A stretch of 64,000 bases of DNA from JBNFVY01 sp049943335 (GCF_049943335.1 NZ_JBNFVY010000004.1:248001-312000), one strand, 5' to 3'; counted from the stretch's first letter, positions 43,611-53,352 are shown. Notes: generated from the sequence alone by a model not told the origin. Numbers and translations are program-made.

Positions 43611-44619
43611 CGGTGGCGGGCGCAAATTGGTCGAAGTCGCGAACCTCAAGATCCATTTTCCGATCACCGCCGGCTTGCTTCGCCGTACGGTGGGGGCGGT
43701 CAAGGCGGTCGACGGCATCACCTTTGACATCTACGAGGGCGAAACCCTGGGTCTTGTCGGCGAAAGCGGTTGTGGCAAATCCACGGCCGGGCGCGCCATC
43801 TTGCGCCTGTATGACCTGACCGAAGGGGCGGTGCAGATCGACGGCACCGATGTGGGCGAGGCAGACGCGCGCAAACTGCGCCGCATGCGCCCGTTGATGC
43901 AAATGGTGTTTCAAGATCCGCAAGCCTCGCTCAACCCGCGCATGACGGTTGCACGCATCATCCGCGAACCGCTGGATGAACATACCTCTCTCAGCGGCGC
44001 CGAAAAACGCGAACGGGTCAATGATCTTCTGGACGCAGTCGGGCTGAACCGCAGTTTTGCCGGCCGCTATCCGCATGAGTTTTCGGGTGGGCAACGCCAG
44101 CGTATCGGGATCGCCCGCGCTCTGGCACTGAACCCGAAGTTCATCGTTTGCGACGAACCGATTGCCGCCCTGGATGTTTCGATCCAGGCGCAGGTCGTGA
44201 ACCTTCTGGAAGACCTGCAGGACCAGTTTGGCCTGACCTACCTGTTCATCAGCCACGATCTGTCAATGGTGCGCCACATCGCCGACCGCGTCGCCGTCAT
44301 GTATCTGGGCAAGATCGTCGAACTGGCGCCGCGCAATCCGCTGTATGACGCGCCGATGCACCCCTACACGCAGGCGCTGCTGTCCGCCGTGCCCGATCCC
44401 GATCCCAACGCCAGCAACACGGTTGAACGGGTGATCCTGCAGGGGGACGTGCCTTCGCCCGCAAATCCGCCCAAAGGGTGCAATTTCTGTACCCGCTGTC
44501 CACGGGTCATGCAGATCTGCCGAAACGTGGAACCCCAGTTTCGCGAATACGCACCGGGCCATTTCACGGCCTGCCACCTACACGAACAAACTGTCAGCCC
44601 GGAGCCAACCGGCGCCTGA
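43603..44619 (+). CDS. Peptide ABC transporter ATP-binding protein (DppF/OppF type)
   Basis: 338 residues from ATG 43603, overlapping the previous gene by 8 bp. Walker A GESGCGKST, signature FSGGQRQRIGIARAL and Walker B FIVCDEPIAALDV show a functional ATPase. The C-terminal domain has CNFCTRCPRVMQIC, again the oligopeptide-transporter cysteine cluster. It should pair with the DppD-type subunit as a heterodimer. The substrate-binding protein gene follows after 37 bp. Confidence 0.95.
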   Translation: MFDGGGRKLVEVANLKIHFPITAGLLRRTVGAVKAVDGITFDIYEGETLGLVGESGCGKSTAGRAILRLYDLTEGAVQIDGTDVGEADARKLRRMRPLMQMVFQDPQASLNPRMTVARIIREPLDEHTSLSGAEKRERVNDLLDAVGLNRSFAGRYPHEFSGGQRQRIGIARALALNPKFIVCDEPIAALDVSIQAQVVNLLEDLQDQFGLTYLFISHDLSMVRHIADRVAVMYLGKIVELAPRNPLYDAPMHPYTQALLSAVPDPDPNASNTVERVILQGDVPSPANPPKGCNFCTRCPRVMQICRNVEPQFREYAPGHFTACHLHEQTVSPEPTGA

Positions 44620-44656
44620 GGTCACCCGAGCAAACCCAATCAGGAGAGGAATACAA

Positions 44657-46357
44657 ATGACCTTGAAAACCACATTGATGGGCGCCGCCGCAGCGGTGGC
44701 TCTGGCCCCTGCGGCCTTTGCCGAGCGCGGAGCGGACGGTCAGCTCAACATCATCTATTGGCAAGCGCCATCCACCCTGAACCCGTTCCTGTCGGGCGGC
44801 ACCAAAGAGGTGGAAGCGGCGTCAATGATCATCGAACCTCTGGTGCGGTTTGACGCTGGCGGCAACATGGTGCCCTGGCTGGCCGCAGACATTCCCACCG
44901 TTGAAAACGGCGGCGTGGCCGAAGATCTCAAATCGATCACCTGGACCCTGAAAGAAGGCGTTTCGTGGTCAGACGGCACGCCCCTGACCGCAGCCGATGC
45001 CGTGTTCACCTGGGAATACTGCACCCACCCCGAAGGCGGCTGTGCGCAATCCAGCTATTTTGACGGCGTCAGCAGCGTCGAAGCGGTCGACGATCTGACC
45101 ATCAAGGTCAACTTCACTGAAGCCAAACCCTTTCCCTACACAGCATTTGTCGGCTCTGAGAGCCCGCTCATCCAGAAGGCGCAGTTCCAGGATTGCCTGG
45201 GCGCAAAGGCCCCCGAATGCACCGACGCCAACTTTGGCCCCATCGGCACCGGTCCCTTCATGGTCAGCGAATTCAAGCCCAATGACGTGATCACGCTGGA
45301 AGCCAACCCCAACTTCCGCGAGGCCGACAAGCCCGCCTTTGCGACCGTCACCTTCAAGGGCGGCGGGGATGCCACATCGGCGGCGCGCGCGGTCATGGAA
45401 ACGGGCGAATATGACTATGCCTGGAACCTGCAGATCGATCCCACCGTGCTGGACGACATGGAAAGCAAGGGCAAGGGCAAGGTCGTCGTGGCCTTCGCGA
45501 CCTCGGTCGAGCGTTTGCACCTGAACCAAACCAACCCTGATCCTGCCCTTGGCGATCAACGCTCAACCCTGGCTGGCGGCCCGCATCCGTTCCTGACCGA
45601 TCCGGCCGTCGGCAAGGCGCTGTCGAAGGCGATTGACCGCGACCTGCTGGTGGAAATCGGGTACGGCGCTGGTGGCAAACCGGTCTGTAACGTGCTGCCT
45701 GCCCCGGCAATCTATACCTCGACAGCCAATGACGACTGTCTGACGCAGGATATCGAAGGCGCCAAAAAGGCGCTGGACGATGCCGGTTGGGTTCCCGGCC
45801 CGGACGGGATCCGCGCCAAGGACGGGGTGCGCCTGTCCGTTTTGTTCCAGACATCGACCAACGCTGTGCGGCAGGACACGCAGGCGTTGATCAAACAGTG
45901 GTGGAGCGAGATCGGCGTCGAAACCGAACTGCGCAACATTGACGCGTCGGTCTTTTTTGGCGGCGACCCGGGCAGCCCCGATACCTTCCAGAAGCTCTAT
46001 GCCGACCTGGAAATGTACACCAACAACTTCGCCGGCGTGGACCCCGAAGCCTATATGGCCAACTGGAAATGCGACGAGATCCCAAGCCCCGAAAGCCAGT
46101 GGCAAGGATCGAACATGCAACGCTTCTGCAGCGACGAGTATGACGCGCTGGTGCGCGAGCTGTCGATGACGGCCAAATTAGAGGATCGTGCAGCCATCGT
46201 GAAAAAGCAGAACGATATGCTGATGGCGTCTTATTCGATCATCCCGCTGGTCTGGCGCGGCAACCCGTCGGCGCACGCCCTGTCACTGGGCGGCGTGGAA
46301 ATGAACGACTGGGACAGTGAAATCTGGAACATCAAGGACTGGCACCGGATAGACTGA
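44657..46357 (+). CDS. Periplasmic peptide-binding protein of ABC importer
   Basis: 566 residues with a signal peptide (cleavage after AAFA, about residue 22). A family 5 solute-binding protein (SBP_bac_5): IIYWQAPSTLNPFLSGGTKE, WTLKEGVSWSDGTPLTAADA and the long C-terminal lobe ending in WHRID are typical. It is longer than DppA of E. coli (about 535 residues). Ligand could be peptides or another oligopeptide-like compound. A good Shine-Dalgarno (AGGAGAGG) precedes it, and a strong hairpin follows its stop. Confidence 0.93.
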   Translation: MTLKTTLMGAAAAVALAPAAFAERGADGQLNIIYWQAPSTLNPFLSGGTKEVEAASMIIEPLVRFDAGGNMVPWLAADIPTVENGGVAEDLKSITWTLKEGVSWSDGTPLTAADAVFTWEYCTHPEGGCAQSSYFDGVSSVEAVDDLTIKVNFTEAKPFPYTAFVGSESPLIQKAQFQDCLGAKAPECTDANFGPIGTGPFMVSEFKPNDVITLEANPNFREADKPAFATVTFKGGGDATSAARAVMETGEYDYAWNLQIDPTVLDDMESKGKGKVVVAFATSVERLHLNQTNPDPALGDQRSTLAGGPHPFLTDPAVGKALSKAIDRDLLVEIGYGAGGKPVCNVLPAPAIYTSTANDDCLTQDIEGAKKALDDAGWVPGPDGIRAKDGVRLSVLFQTSTNAVRQDTQALIKQWWSEIGVETELRNIDASVFFGGDPGSPDTFQKLYADLEMYTNNFAGVDPEAYMANWKCDEIPSPESQWQGSNMQRFCSDEYDALVRELSMTAKLEDRAAIVKKQNDMLMASYSIIPLVWRGNPSAHALSLGGVEMNDWDSEIWNIKDWHRID

Positions 46358-46377
46358 TCCAGGCCTTTTGCCCTCCG

Positions 46378-46403
46378 GGGGGCGCGGGTTCGTCCGCGCC
46401 CCC
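46378..46403 (+). other. Strong intercistronic hairpin after the binding-protein gene
   Basis: A 10-bp all-G/C stem (GGGGGCGCGG with CCGCGCCCCC) with a 6-nt loop lies 20 bp after the binding-protein stop and 63 bp before the first permease gene. There is no U-run. It probably stabilises or limits the transcript so that binding protein exceeds permease, as known for other ABC importers. Confidence 0.7.
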
Positions 46404-46466
46404 TCATACCCTGCCCCACACACAGACTCCTGACACCCAGAACCCAGACTTCTGACCCGAGGCGCC

Positions 46467-47474
46467 ATGCTGACCTATGCCATCCGAAGATTGCTGATCG
46501 CGATCCCGACGCTTCTGTTCATCAGTCTGATCGTGTTTCTTCTGCTCGATCTGGCCCCGGGCGACCCCATGAGCCAGGTGCCCCTGACCGTGCCGCCCGA
46601 AGTGAAGGAAAAGATGCGCCTTGCGCTTGGGTTGGGCGAACCGGTTCACATCCGTTTCGTGAAATGGCTCTACCAGTTCTTTGTCGTCGAACCGTTGCAT
46701 ATATTTGACGGGATGTTCGGCACAGCCTGGGCCGAAGGCCAGCAGCGCGTGATTTCGTGGCAAACGCGCGGCCCGGTGATGGATGTCGTCGCCCAGCGGA
46801 TGCCGCAGACCTTGTGGGTGGTCGGCATGAGCTATGTCGTCGGCACGCTGATCGCAATCCCGATCGGGGTCATTTCGGCCTACCGGCAGTATTCATGGTT
46901 CGACCAGCTCGGAACGTTGATTTCCATGATCGGATTTTCGGTTCCGACCTTCTTTACCGGCGTTCTGCTGATCGTGATCTTTTCGGTCCATCTGGGTTGG
47001 TTCCCGTCGATCTACGACACCACCCTGGAGGTCACCGATTGGGGCAGTTTCGTCCAGCAGCTGAAACAGATGATCATGCCGATGATGGTGCTGGGTCTGT
47101 ACAATGCATCCCAGATCAGCCGGTTCATGCGCGCCTCGATGCTTGACAACCTCAGCCAGGACTATGTGCGCACAGCGCGGGCCAAAGGCATGAGCGAACG
47201 CACGGTCGTTCTGAAACACGTTCTGCGCAATTCAGTCATCCCGGTGATCACGGTGCTGGCGCTGAACGTGCCGCAGGTGTTCGGCGGGGCCATCATCACC
47301 GAACAGGTGTTCAAGGTGAACGGCCTGGGCCAGCTGCTGATCACCGCCATCTACGCCAACGACATTCCCATGGTTCAGACATTGACGTTCATCTTTGCTG
47401 TCCTGATCGTTCTGTTCAACCTGCTCGCCGACATTCTCTACGGCGTGCTTGACCCAAGGATCCGCTATGACTGA
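46467..47474 (+). CDS. Peptide ABC transporter permease (DppB type)
   Basis: 335 residues. Six or so transmembrane helices. The N-terminus MLTYAIRRLLIAIPTLLFIS and LAPGDP loop are the DppB/OppB signature. The EAA-like loop is near RTARAKGMSERTVVLKHVLRN. An insertion between helix 1 and 2 (about residues 60-105) makes it slightly longer than average. The next permease gene overlaps by 8 bp. Confidence 0.94.
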   Translation: MLTYAIRRLLIAIPTLLFISLIVFLLLDLAPGDPMSQVPLTVPPEVKEKMRLALGLGEPVHIRFVKWLYQFFVVEPLHIFDGMFGTAWAEGQQRVISWQTRGPVMDVVAQRMPQTLWVVGMSYVVGTLIAIPIGVISAYRQYSWFDQLGTLISMIGFSVPTFFTGVLLIVIFSVHLGWFPSIYDTTLEVTDWGSFVQQLKQMIMPMMVLGLYNASQISRFMRASMLDNLSQDYVRTARAKGMSERTVVLKHVLRNSVIPVITVLALNVPQVFGGAIITEQVFKVNGLGQLLITAIYANDIPMVQTLTFIFAVLIVLFNLLADILYGVLDPRIRYD

Positions 47475-48450
47475 CCCCAGCCGCACCGATCCCAAGGACA
47501 ACCTTCCCGAAGGTGCCCCCATTTCCGCTGGCGCCGTTCCCGCAGGCATGGCCATGCAGGTCGGCGCCGACAAGACGCGCAACCAGTGGTGGGACGTGTG
47601 GTACCAGTTCAAGACCCATAAGGGCGCTGTGGTCGGCGCTGCCTTTTTCATATTCATCATCTTGGCGGTCTATCTGGGGCCGTTTTTGTGGCGCATCGAT
47701 CCGACCTACATCGATATTCGCGCCCGCAATCAGGGCCCGACGCTGGCCCATCCGCTGGGAACCGATCAGCTGGGCCGCGATACCCTGTCGCGCATGTTGG
47801 CCGGTGGACAGGTGTCGATTGCGGTCGGGCTTGCGGCCATGGCCCTCAGCCTGATCGTAGGCACGCTGATCGGTGTTCTGGCCGGGTACTTCCGACGCCT
47901 TGACGGGTGGCTCATGCGGTTTACCGACCTGTTCCTGGCTTTGCCCCTGCTCCCCCTTTTGTTGGTTATCATCACCCTGTTCCGCGAGGTTTTGCGCAGC
48001 GCCTTCGGACCGGAAATGGGCATTTTCATCCTGATCGTGTTCGTAATCGGAATCACCAGCTGGATGCAGACCGCCCGCATTGTGCGCGGGGATGTGCTGG
48101 GGCTGAAAGAGCGTGAATTCGTTTTGGCCGCCCGGTCAATCGGCACACCGCCACGCAGAACGATCACGCGCCATATCCTGCCCAACGTGATGTCGGCCAT
48201 TCTGGTTTCGGCCACGCTGGGCATTGCCAATGCGATCATCACGGAAAGCGCGCTCAGCTTTCTCGGCCTTGGGTTTCCGCCCGATTTCCCGACCTGGGGG
48301 CGGCTGCTCTATGACAGCACCGATTACCTGCAACAATACCCCGAGCGGGTCATCTGGCCGGGGCTGGCGATTTCGCTGACGGTGCTGGCTGTCAACTACA
48401 TCGGAGATGGGCTGCGCGATGCGCTGGACCCGCGTATCCGGGGGCGGTGA
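47467..48450 (+). CDS. Peptide ABC transporter permease (DppC type)
   Basis: 327 residues from ATG 47467. A hydrophilic N-terminal stretch of about 45 residues precedes the first helix. HPLGTDQLGRDTLSRMLAGG and the EAA loop (AARSIGTPPRRTITRHILPNV) identify the DppC/OppC permease. ESALSFLGLGFPPDFPTWG and LDPRIRGR close it. Last gene of the importer operon, followed by a tandem repeat and terminator. Confidence 0.95.
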   Translation: MTDPSRTDPKDNLPEGAPISAGAVPAGMAMQVGADKTRNQWWDVWYQFKTHKGAVVGAAFFIFIILAVYLGPFLWRIDPTYIDIRARNQGPTLAHPLGTDQLGRDTLSRMLAGGQVSIAVGLAAMALSLIVGTLIGVLAGYFRRLDGWLMRFTDLFLALPLLPLLLVIITLFREVLRSAFGPEMGIFILIVFVIGITSWMQTARIVRGDVLGLKEREFVLAARSIGTPPRRTITRHILPNVMSAILVSATLGIANAIITESALSFLGLGFPPDFPTWGRLLYDSTDYLQQYPERVIWPGLAISLTVLAVNYIGDGLRDALDPRIRGR

Positions 48451-48483
48451 CGTCATATTGACTTGGCGCTGCGGGGCCGCGCG

Positions 48484-48521
48484 CCATTTCTGCCCCGCAA
48501 AACCATTTCTGCCCCGCAAAA
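48484..48521. repeat. Perfect 19-bp tandem duplication
   Basis: CCATTTCTGCCCCGCAAAA occurs twice head to tail (48484-48502 and 48503-48521) in the short gap after the permease gene, immediately before the shared terminator. Looks like a recent slippage duplication. Confidence 0.9.
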
Positions 48522-48526
48522 GCAGC

Positions 48527-48548
48527 GAGGGGGCCCAAAGGCCCCCTC
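48527..48548. terminator. Bidirectional terminator between the importer operon and pntB
   Basis: A 9-bp perfect stem (GAGGGGGCC with GGCCCCCTC) with a CAAA loop lies 76 bp after dppC and 25 bp after the pntB stop in the convergent gap. No long U-run follows on either side, so termination strength is uncertain. Confidence 0.65.
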
Positions 48549-48573
48549 TCAATTTGGTCGATAGACGATTGGA

Positions 48574-50049
48574 TCAGTCGATCTTGCTCAGCAGAGCCCC
48601 GATCGAATCCTTCGCATCGCCGTAGTACATGCGTGTGTTCTCTTTGTAGAACAACGGGTTCTCGATGCCCGAATACCCCGTACCCTGCCCGCGTTTCGAA
48701 ACGAAGACCTGCTTGGCTTTCCAGACCTCCAGCACCGGCATTCCGGCGATGGGGCTGTTGGGGTCGTCTTGCGCGGCCGGGTTCACGATATCGTTCGAAC
48801 CAATCACGATCACCACGTCGGTGTCCGGGAAATCGTCGTTGATCTCGTCCATTTCCAGCACGATATCGTAGGGCACCTTGGCTTCGGCCAGCAGCACGTT
48901 CATGTGCCCCGGCAAACGGCCCGCCACCGGGTGGATCGCGAAGCGCACGTTTTTGCCCTTGGCGCGCAACTTGCGCGTCAGTTCAGCAACGTTGGCTTGC
49001 GCTTGCGCCACGGCCATGCCGTAACCCGGCACGATAATCACGCTGTCGGCTTCTTCCAGGGCCTGCGCCACACCGTCGACGTCGATCGCGACTTGCTCGC
49101 CCTCGACCTCCATGGCGGGACCGGCAGCGCCGCCAAAGCCACCCAGGATCACACTGATAAAGCTGCGGTTCATCGCCTTGCACATGATGTAGGACAGGAT
49201 CGCACCAGACGAACCAACCAGCGCGCCGACAACGATCAGCAAGTCATTGCCAAGCGAGAAGCCGATCGCGGCTGCGGCCCATCCCGAATAGCTGTTCAGC
49301 ATCGACACGACCACCGGCATATCGGCGCCGCCGATGCCCATGATCAGGTGATAGCCGATGAACAGGGCGGCCGCGGTCATGATGATCAGCGGCAGGAAGC
49401 CACCGGTGTTGAAGTACCAGACAAGGCACAGCACCGACAGGATCGCCGCACCGGCATTAAGCGCATGTCCACCGGGCAGCTTTTTCGCAACCGACGACAC
49501 TTTGCCTGCCAGTTTGCCATAGGCGATGACCGAACCGGTAAAGGTGACCGCCCCGATGAAGATGCCCAGGAACAACTCGACCTTCAGAATGTTCAACTCG
49601 ACGCTGGTCTTGTGCGCAATCAGCTCGGCAAAGGTACCAAGATGCTGCTCATGCACCCAGGCCTGCACACCGGCTTCGGTCAGCGAAGCGGGTGCGCCCG
49701 CCAGGATCCCGGCCACATGGCCCATTTCGAAATGTGCGTTGAACCCGACGAAAACGGCCGCCAGGCCAACCAGCGAATGCATCGCGGCGACAAGCTGCGG
49801 CATTTCGGTCATTTCGACCTTGTTTGCCACGTACCAGCCGATGACGCCGCCACCCGCGATCAGCAGGATCGACAGCAGCCACAGGCCCTGCCCCGGGCCG
49901 ATCAATGTGGCAAAGACAGCCAGAGCCATACCCGCGATGCCGTACCAGACGGCCCGCTTCGCACTTTCCTGCCCCGACAGACCGCCGAGCGACAGGATGA
50001 AGAGAACTGCTGCGACCACATAGGCCGCGGTAGTGAATCCGAATTCCAT
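48574..50049 (-). CDS. pntB: NAD(P) transhydrogenase subunit beta
   Basis: 491 residues. Membrane domain II with about nine helices, followed by the NADP(H)-binding domain III. VVIVPGYGMAVAQAQ is the NADP-binding glycine motif and RFAIHPVAGRLPGHMNVLLAEA is highly conserved. Couples proton flow to NADPH formation with PntA. It lies 15 bp after pntA on the same strand. Confidence 0.97.
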   Translation of the reverse strand: MEFGFTTAAYVVAAVLFILSLGGLSGQESAKRAVWYGIAGMALAVFATLIGPGQGLWLLSILLIAGGGVIGWYVANKVEMTEMPQLVAAMHSLVGLAAVFVGFNAHFEMGHVAGILAGAPASLTEAGVQAWVHEQHLGTFAELIAHKTSVELNILKVELFLGIFIGAVTFTGSVIAYGKLAGKVSSVAKKLPGGHALNAGAAILSVLCLVWYFNTGGFLPLIIMTAAALFIGYHLIMGIGGADMPVVVSMLNSYSGWAAAAIGFSLGNDLLIVVGALVGSSGAILSYIMCKAMNRSFISVILGGFGGAAGPAMEVEGEQVAIDVDGVAQALEEADSVIIVPGYGMAVAQAQANVAELTRKLRAKGKNVRFAIHPVAGRLPGHMNVLLAEAKVPYDIVLEMDEINDDFPDTDVVIVIGSNDIVNPAAQDDPNSPIAGMPVLEVWKAKQVFVSKRGQGTGYSGIENPLFYKENTRMYYGDAKDSIGALLSKID

Positions 50050-50064
50050 TGTCTTCGGCCCCCC

Positions 50065-51639
50065 TTAGGATTTCTGGAACATGGCAAGCATGCGCCGCGT
50101 GACGAGAAACCCGCCAAAGATGTTGATCCCGGCCATAAAGACCGATAGCGCGGCCAGCACGATCACGATGAACGATCCCGATCCGATCTGCATGATCGCC
50201 CCCAGGATGATGATCGATGAAATCGCGTTGGTGACTGCCATCAGCGGCGTGTGCAGCGAATGGCTGACGTTCCAGATCACCTGGAAGCCCACGAACACCG
50301 CCAGCACAAACACGATGAAGTGCTGCATGAAGCTGGCGGGCGCGACCAGCCCAACGCCCAGAAGCACCAAGGCCCCGATCGTCAGCAGGGTCACCTGCTG
50401 CTTGGTCTGTGCCTTGAACGCGGCCACTTCTGCGGCACGCTTTTCTTCAGGGGTCAGTTCCTTGGCCGGTTCGGCCTTTTTCTGCGCCGCGATGGCCTGC
50501 ACCTTGGGCGGCGGCGGCGGGAAGGTCACGGCGCCGTCAAAGGTAACGGTCGCGCCGCGGATCACGTCGTCGTCCATGTCGTGATTGATCTGACCATCCT
50601 TTTCGGGGGTCAGGTCGGACAGCATGTGTCGCACGTTGTTGGCGTAGAGCGTGCTGGCTTGCGTGGCCATGCGCGATGGGAAATCGGTGTAACCGATGAT
50701 CGTCACGCCGTTCTCGGTAACGATCTTCTCGTCCTGGACGGTCATCTTGCAATTGCCGCCCCGCTCGGCGGCCAGATCGACAATGACGCTGCCGGGCTTC
50801 ATCGCCTTGACCATGTCTTCGGTCCACAGCTCGGGCGCCTCGCGGTTCGGGATCAGCGCGGTGGTGATCACGATATCCATATCAGGTGCCAGTTCGCGGA
50901 ACTTGGCCAACTGGGCCGCCGCAAATTCAGGGCTGGAAACAGACGCGTACCCGCCCGTGGCAGCACCATCCTGCTGCTCTTCCTCGAAGTCCAGATAGAC
51001 GAATTCAGCGCCCATGGATTCGACCTGCTCGGCCACTTCGGGGCGCACATCGAAAGCGTAGGTAATTGCGCCCAGCGACGTGGATGTCCCAATCGCGGCC
51101 AGACCGGCCACACCGGCGCCAACGACCAGCACCTTGGCTGGCGGCACCTTGCCGGCCGCCGTCACCTGGCCCGTGAAGAAGCGGCCAAAATTGTTGCCCG
51201 CCTCGATCACGGCACGGTAGCCGGCGATGTTGGCCATCGAGCTCAGCGCATCCATCTTTTGCGCACGGCTGATGCGCGGCACCATGTCCATGGCGATGAC
51301 GTTGGCACCCTTGTCCTTGCACAGCTCCATCAGCGCTTCGTTCGACGCGGGATAGAAGAAGCTGATCAACGTCTGGCCCTTGGTCAGACGCTTGGCTTCG
51401 GTTTCACTGGGCGGACGGACCTTGATCACGATGTCGGCCGCCTTGAACAGCGCCGCGCCCGTCTTGACGACTTCGACGCCCGCGTCCTTATACGCCTGGT
51501 TGCTGAAACCGGCCGCGTCACCCGCGCCGCTTTCGATCAAGCACTCATAGCCGAGCTTTTGCAGCTGGAGCGCGCTTTCGGGGGTGAGCGCGACGCGGTT
51601 CTCCCCCTCGAATGTTTCTTTCGGTGCCCCGATTTTCAC
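50065..51639 (-). CDS. pntA: NAD(P) transhydrogenase subunit alpha
   Basis: 524 residues. NAD(H)-binding domain I (MKIGAPKETFEGENRVALTP, VLVVGAGVAGLAAIGTS, IVDLAAERGGNCKMT) is joined through a Pro/Ala/Lys-rich linker (about residues 375-405) to four C-terminal membrane helices. This is the single-chain alpha form rather than the split PntAA/PntAB seen in Rhodospirillum. The start is a GTG at 51639 with AGAGGA about 7 bp upstream. The resulting MKIGAPKE matches the family N-terminus. Confidence 0.97.
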   Translation of the reverse strand: MKIGAPKETFEGENRVALTPESALQLQKLGYECLIESGAGDAAGFSNQAYKDAGVEVVKTGAALFKAADIVIKVRPPSETEAKRLTKGQTLISFFYPASNEALMELCKDKGANVIAMDMVPRISRAQKMDALSSMANIAGYRAVIEAGNNFGRFFTGQVTAAGKVPPAKVLVVGAGVAGLAAIGTSTSLGAITYAFDVRPEVAEQVESMGAEFVYLDFEEEQQDGAATGGYASVSSPEFAAAQLAKFRELAPDMDIVITTALIPNREAPELWTEDMVKAMKPGSVIVDLAAERGGNCKMTVQDEKIVTENGVTIIGYTDFPSRMATQASTLYANNVRHMLSDLTPEKDGQINHDMDDDVIRGATVTFDGAVTFPPPPPKVQAIAAQKKAEPAKELTPEEKRAAEVAAFKAQTKQQVTLLTIGALVLLGVGLVAPASFMQHFIVFVLAVFVGFQVIWNVSHSLHTPLMAVTNAISSIIILGAIMQIGSGSFIVIVLAALSVFMAGINIFGGFLVTRRMLAMFQKS

Positions 51640-52333
51640 TGTCTGATCCTCTTTCCGTTCCTGTCATTTCGCAGGTGCGACATAAACCATCACGCCCTGT
51701 TAGCATCACGCAACAATATTGCGCAACCGATTTGCAGCCGGTTCCACATCGTCAGATCCAGCGCGAAACCACCCGCGCCGTTCTTCGAGATCTTGACCGA
51801 AGCTGTCGCGGTTGCGGCTGTTCGCCCAGGATGAACCTTCTTTTTATAGTTGAAACACCCGCAGGCGCCAGCAGCAATCCCATCATTGGCGCAAGTGCCG
51901 ATCCCAGCCGGTCATATTCTGGCGCCGGCCGGGTCGCAGGGTCTGCGCAGGTCCGATCCGGCGCGTGATCGTGCAAAGCTCTGGCGCTGCGGTGCGGAAA
52001 TACCGACGCCTTGCGCCGTGGCCTTTCACCGTGGCCTTTCACTGTGACTTGACCCATGTCGCCCAATTAGGATGACAGCGCCCCCCGCTCTGGTCGGCAA
52101 GACAAAAAGCGCGCCCTTTCAGCCGCCATCGATTACCGCGCGGGGGGCTTGCGTGCCCCGCCTTGCTAGGCCACTTTGCCAAAATCACGTAAAACGGGGG
52201 ACAATGTCATCGCCGGGTTGATTGCCACAATTCCCGCTCGCACGCACCGTTGTGCAGGCCAGGCCACCGTGAAAAGGGCGCAGCCGTTCCCCCGACCCGG
52301 CCCTGGGCCGCGTTGGGTCTGAGGCATCGCGCA
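51640..52333. other. Intergenic region between pntA and the GNAT gene
   Basis: 694 bp between divergent genes. The first 20 bp hold the pntA ribosome-binding site. A CAATATTG palindrome lies near 51713. Two short frames exist but have no ribosome-binding site, domain or coding-like composition. No tRNA, riboswitch or repeat was recognised. Promoters for pntA and possibly the GNAT gene must lie here, but no convincing -35/-10 pair was seen. Confidence 0.5.
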
Positions 52334-52822
52334 ATGTTCGGCCTGTCGTCGCCCCCAGCAATCATCCGCCCGTTTGCCCAAAAAGATGCGCGCGCCTGCT
52401 ATGCGGTGTTTCGGGACGCGGTGCTTTGGGGCACCGCCCCGCACTATGCGCTGGACGAGCGCGAAGCCTGGGCCGGCCCCGCGCACATGCCGGCGGACTG
52501 GACGGCACGTCTGGACGAGCAAATCACATGGGTCGCCCAAGGATCGCGGGCGCGAATCGAGGGCTTTCTAACAGTGGGCCACGATGGGCACATCGACTTT
52601 TTCTACATCGCGCCCGCGCGGCGCGGGACCGGTCTGGCCGCACGTCTTTATGAGCAGGCAGAAGCCCATTGCCGCGCCCAAGGGCTGACGATCATGACAA
52701 CGGCCGCCAGCCACTTGGCCCGCGCGTTTCTGACCCGTCGCGGCTGGCAGACCGAGGCCCGGCAATCCGTGATCCGCGCATCCGTCGCAATCACCAACTT
52801 CAGGATGTCAAAAACGATCTGA
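52334..52822 (+). CDS. GNAT family N-acetyltransferase
   Basis: 162 residues from ATG 52334. The acetyl-CoA-binding motif A is FFYIAPARRGTGLAARLYEQ (R-R-x-x-G-x-G/A pattern), followed by motif B near ASHLARAFLTRRGW. IIRPFAQKDARACYAVFRDA is the family N-terminus. Acceptor unknown; could be a small amine or protein N-terminus. Ends 5 bp from a convergent cytochrome gene. Confidence 0.9.
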   Translation: MFGLSSPPAIIRPFAQKDARACYAVFRDAVLWGTAPHYALDEREAWAGPAHMPADWTARLDEQITWVAQGSRARIEGFLTVGHDGHIDFFYIAPARRGTGLAARLYEQAEAHCRAQGLTIMTTAASHLARAFLTRRGWQTEARQSVIRASVAITNFRMSKTI

Positions 52823-52827
52823 CGGCG

Positions 52828-53289
52828 TCAGTTGATGCCGTTTTCGGTCTGCACTTGGCGCACAAACGCGACGATTGCGTCCACTTCGGCCCGCGTCAGC
52901 CCCGTTTGCGGGGGCATGTCGCCAAAGCGCCAGTGATGCGCGCGCACACCGTTTTGCACGGCCAGGTGAAACGCCCCGTCCCCATGGTGGGATGGCTCAT
53001 ATATCTTGTGTATCAGGGGCGGTCCGGCCCCGTTGCGCCCAACCGCGTTTTCGCCATGGCACGAAGCACAGGTGGCATTGAATACCCGCGCCCCGATCTG
53101 TGCCATGGCGCCAAGATCATCCGGCATTACGATATTCACCAACGGCGCATCCTGTTGCGCCACCGGCCGGGTGCCGGATCGTGCTTGTTGGGCCTGCGGC
53201 CCGTCATCCCACTGCGTTGCAAGAACGAATCCCCCAACGGCAATGGCAAAAACTGCAATGATCGCAATAGGTTTTACCGCCACTTTCAT
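52828..53289 (-). CDS. Small membrane-anchored c-type cytochrome
   Basis: 153 residues from ATG 53289. An uncleaved N-terminal helix (about 7-26) probably anchors it in the membrane. The heme c site is Cys74-Ala-Ser-Cys77-His78 (CASCH), with Met125 in RFGDMPPQ as probable distal ligand and a C-terminal helix (DAIVAFVRQVQ). The GAGPPLIH loop is typical of class I monoheme cytochromes. It may carry electrons to a terminal oxidase or a dehydrogenase; no partner is nearby. Confidence 0.92.
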   Translation of the reverse strand: MKVAVKPIAIIAVFAIAVGGFVLATQWDDGPQAQQARSGTRPVAQQDAPLVNIVMPDDLGAMAQIGARVFNATCASCHGENAVGRNGAGPPLIHKIYEPSHHGDGAFHLAVQNGVRAHHWRFGDMPPQTGLTRAEVDAIVAFVRQVQTENGIN

Positions 53290-53352
53290 CCCCCACCTCA
53301 ACACGTCAAAGGGATCCTAGTCCTTCCATCAACCGGAAGGTCAAATGGATAA

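Noticed and set aside
48769..50148. 459-codon plus-strand frame opposite pntB
   Set aside because: Mirror frame of a certain gene with no ribosome-binding site.
51752..52066. Minus-strand frame upstream of pntA
   Set aside because: Arg/Pro-rich, no ribosome-binding site, no family resemblance.
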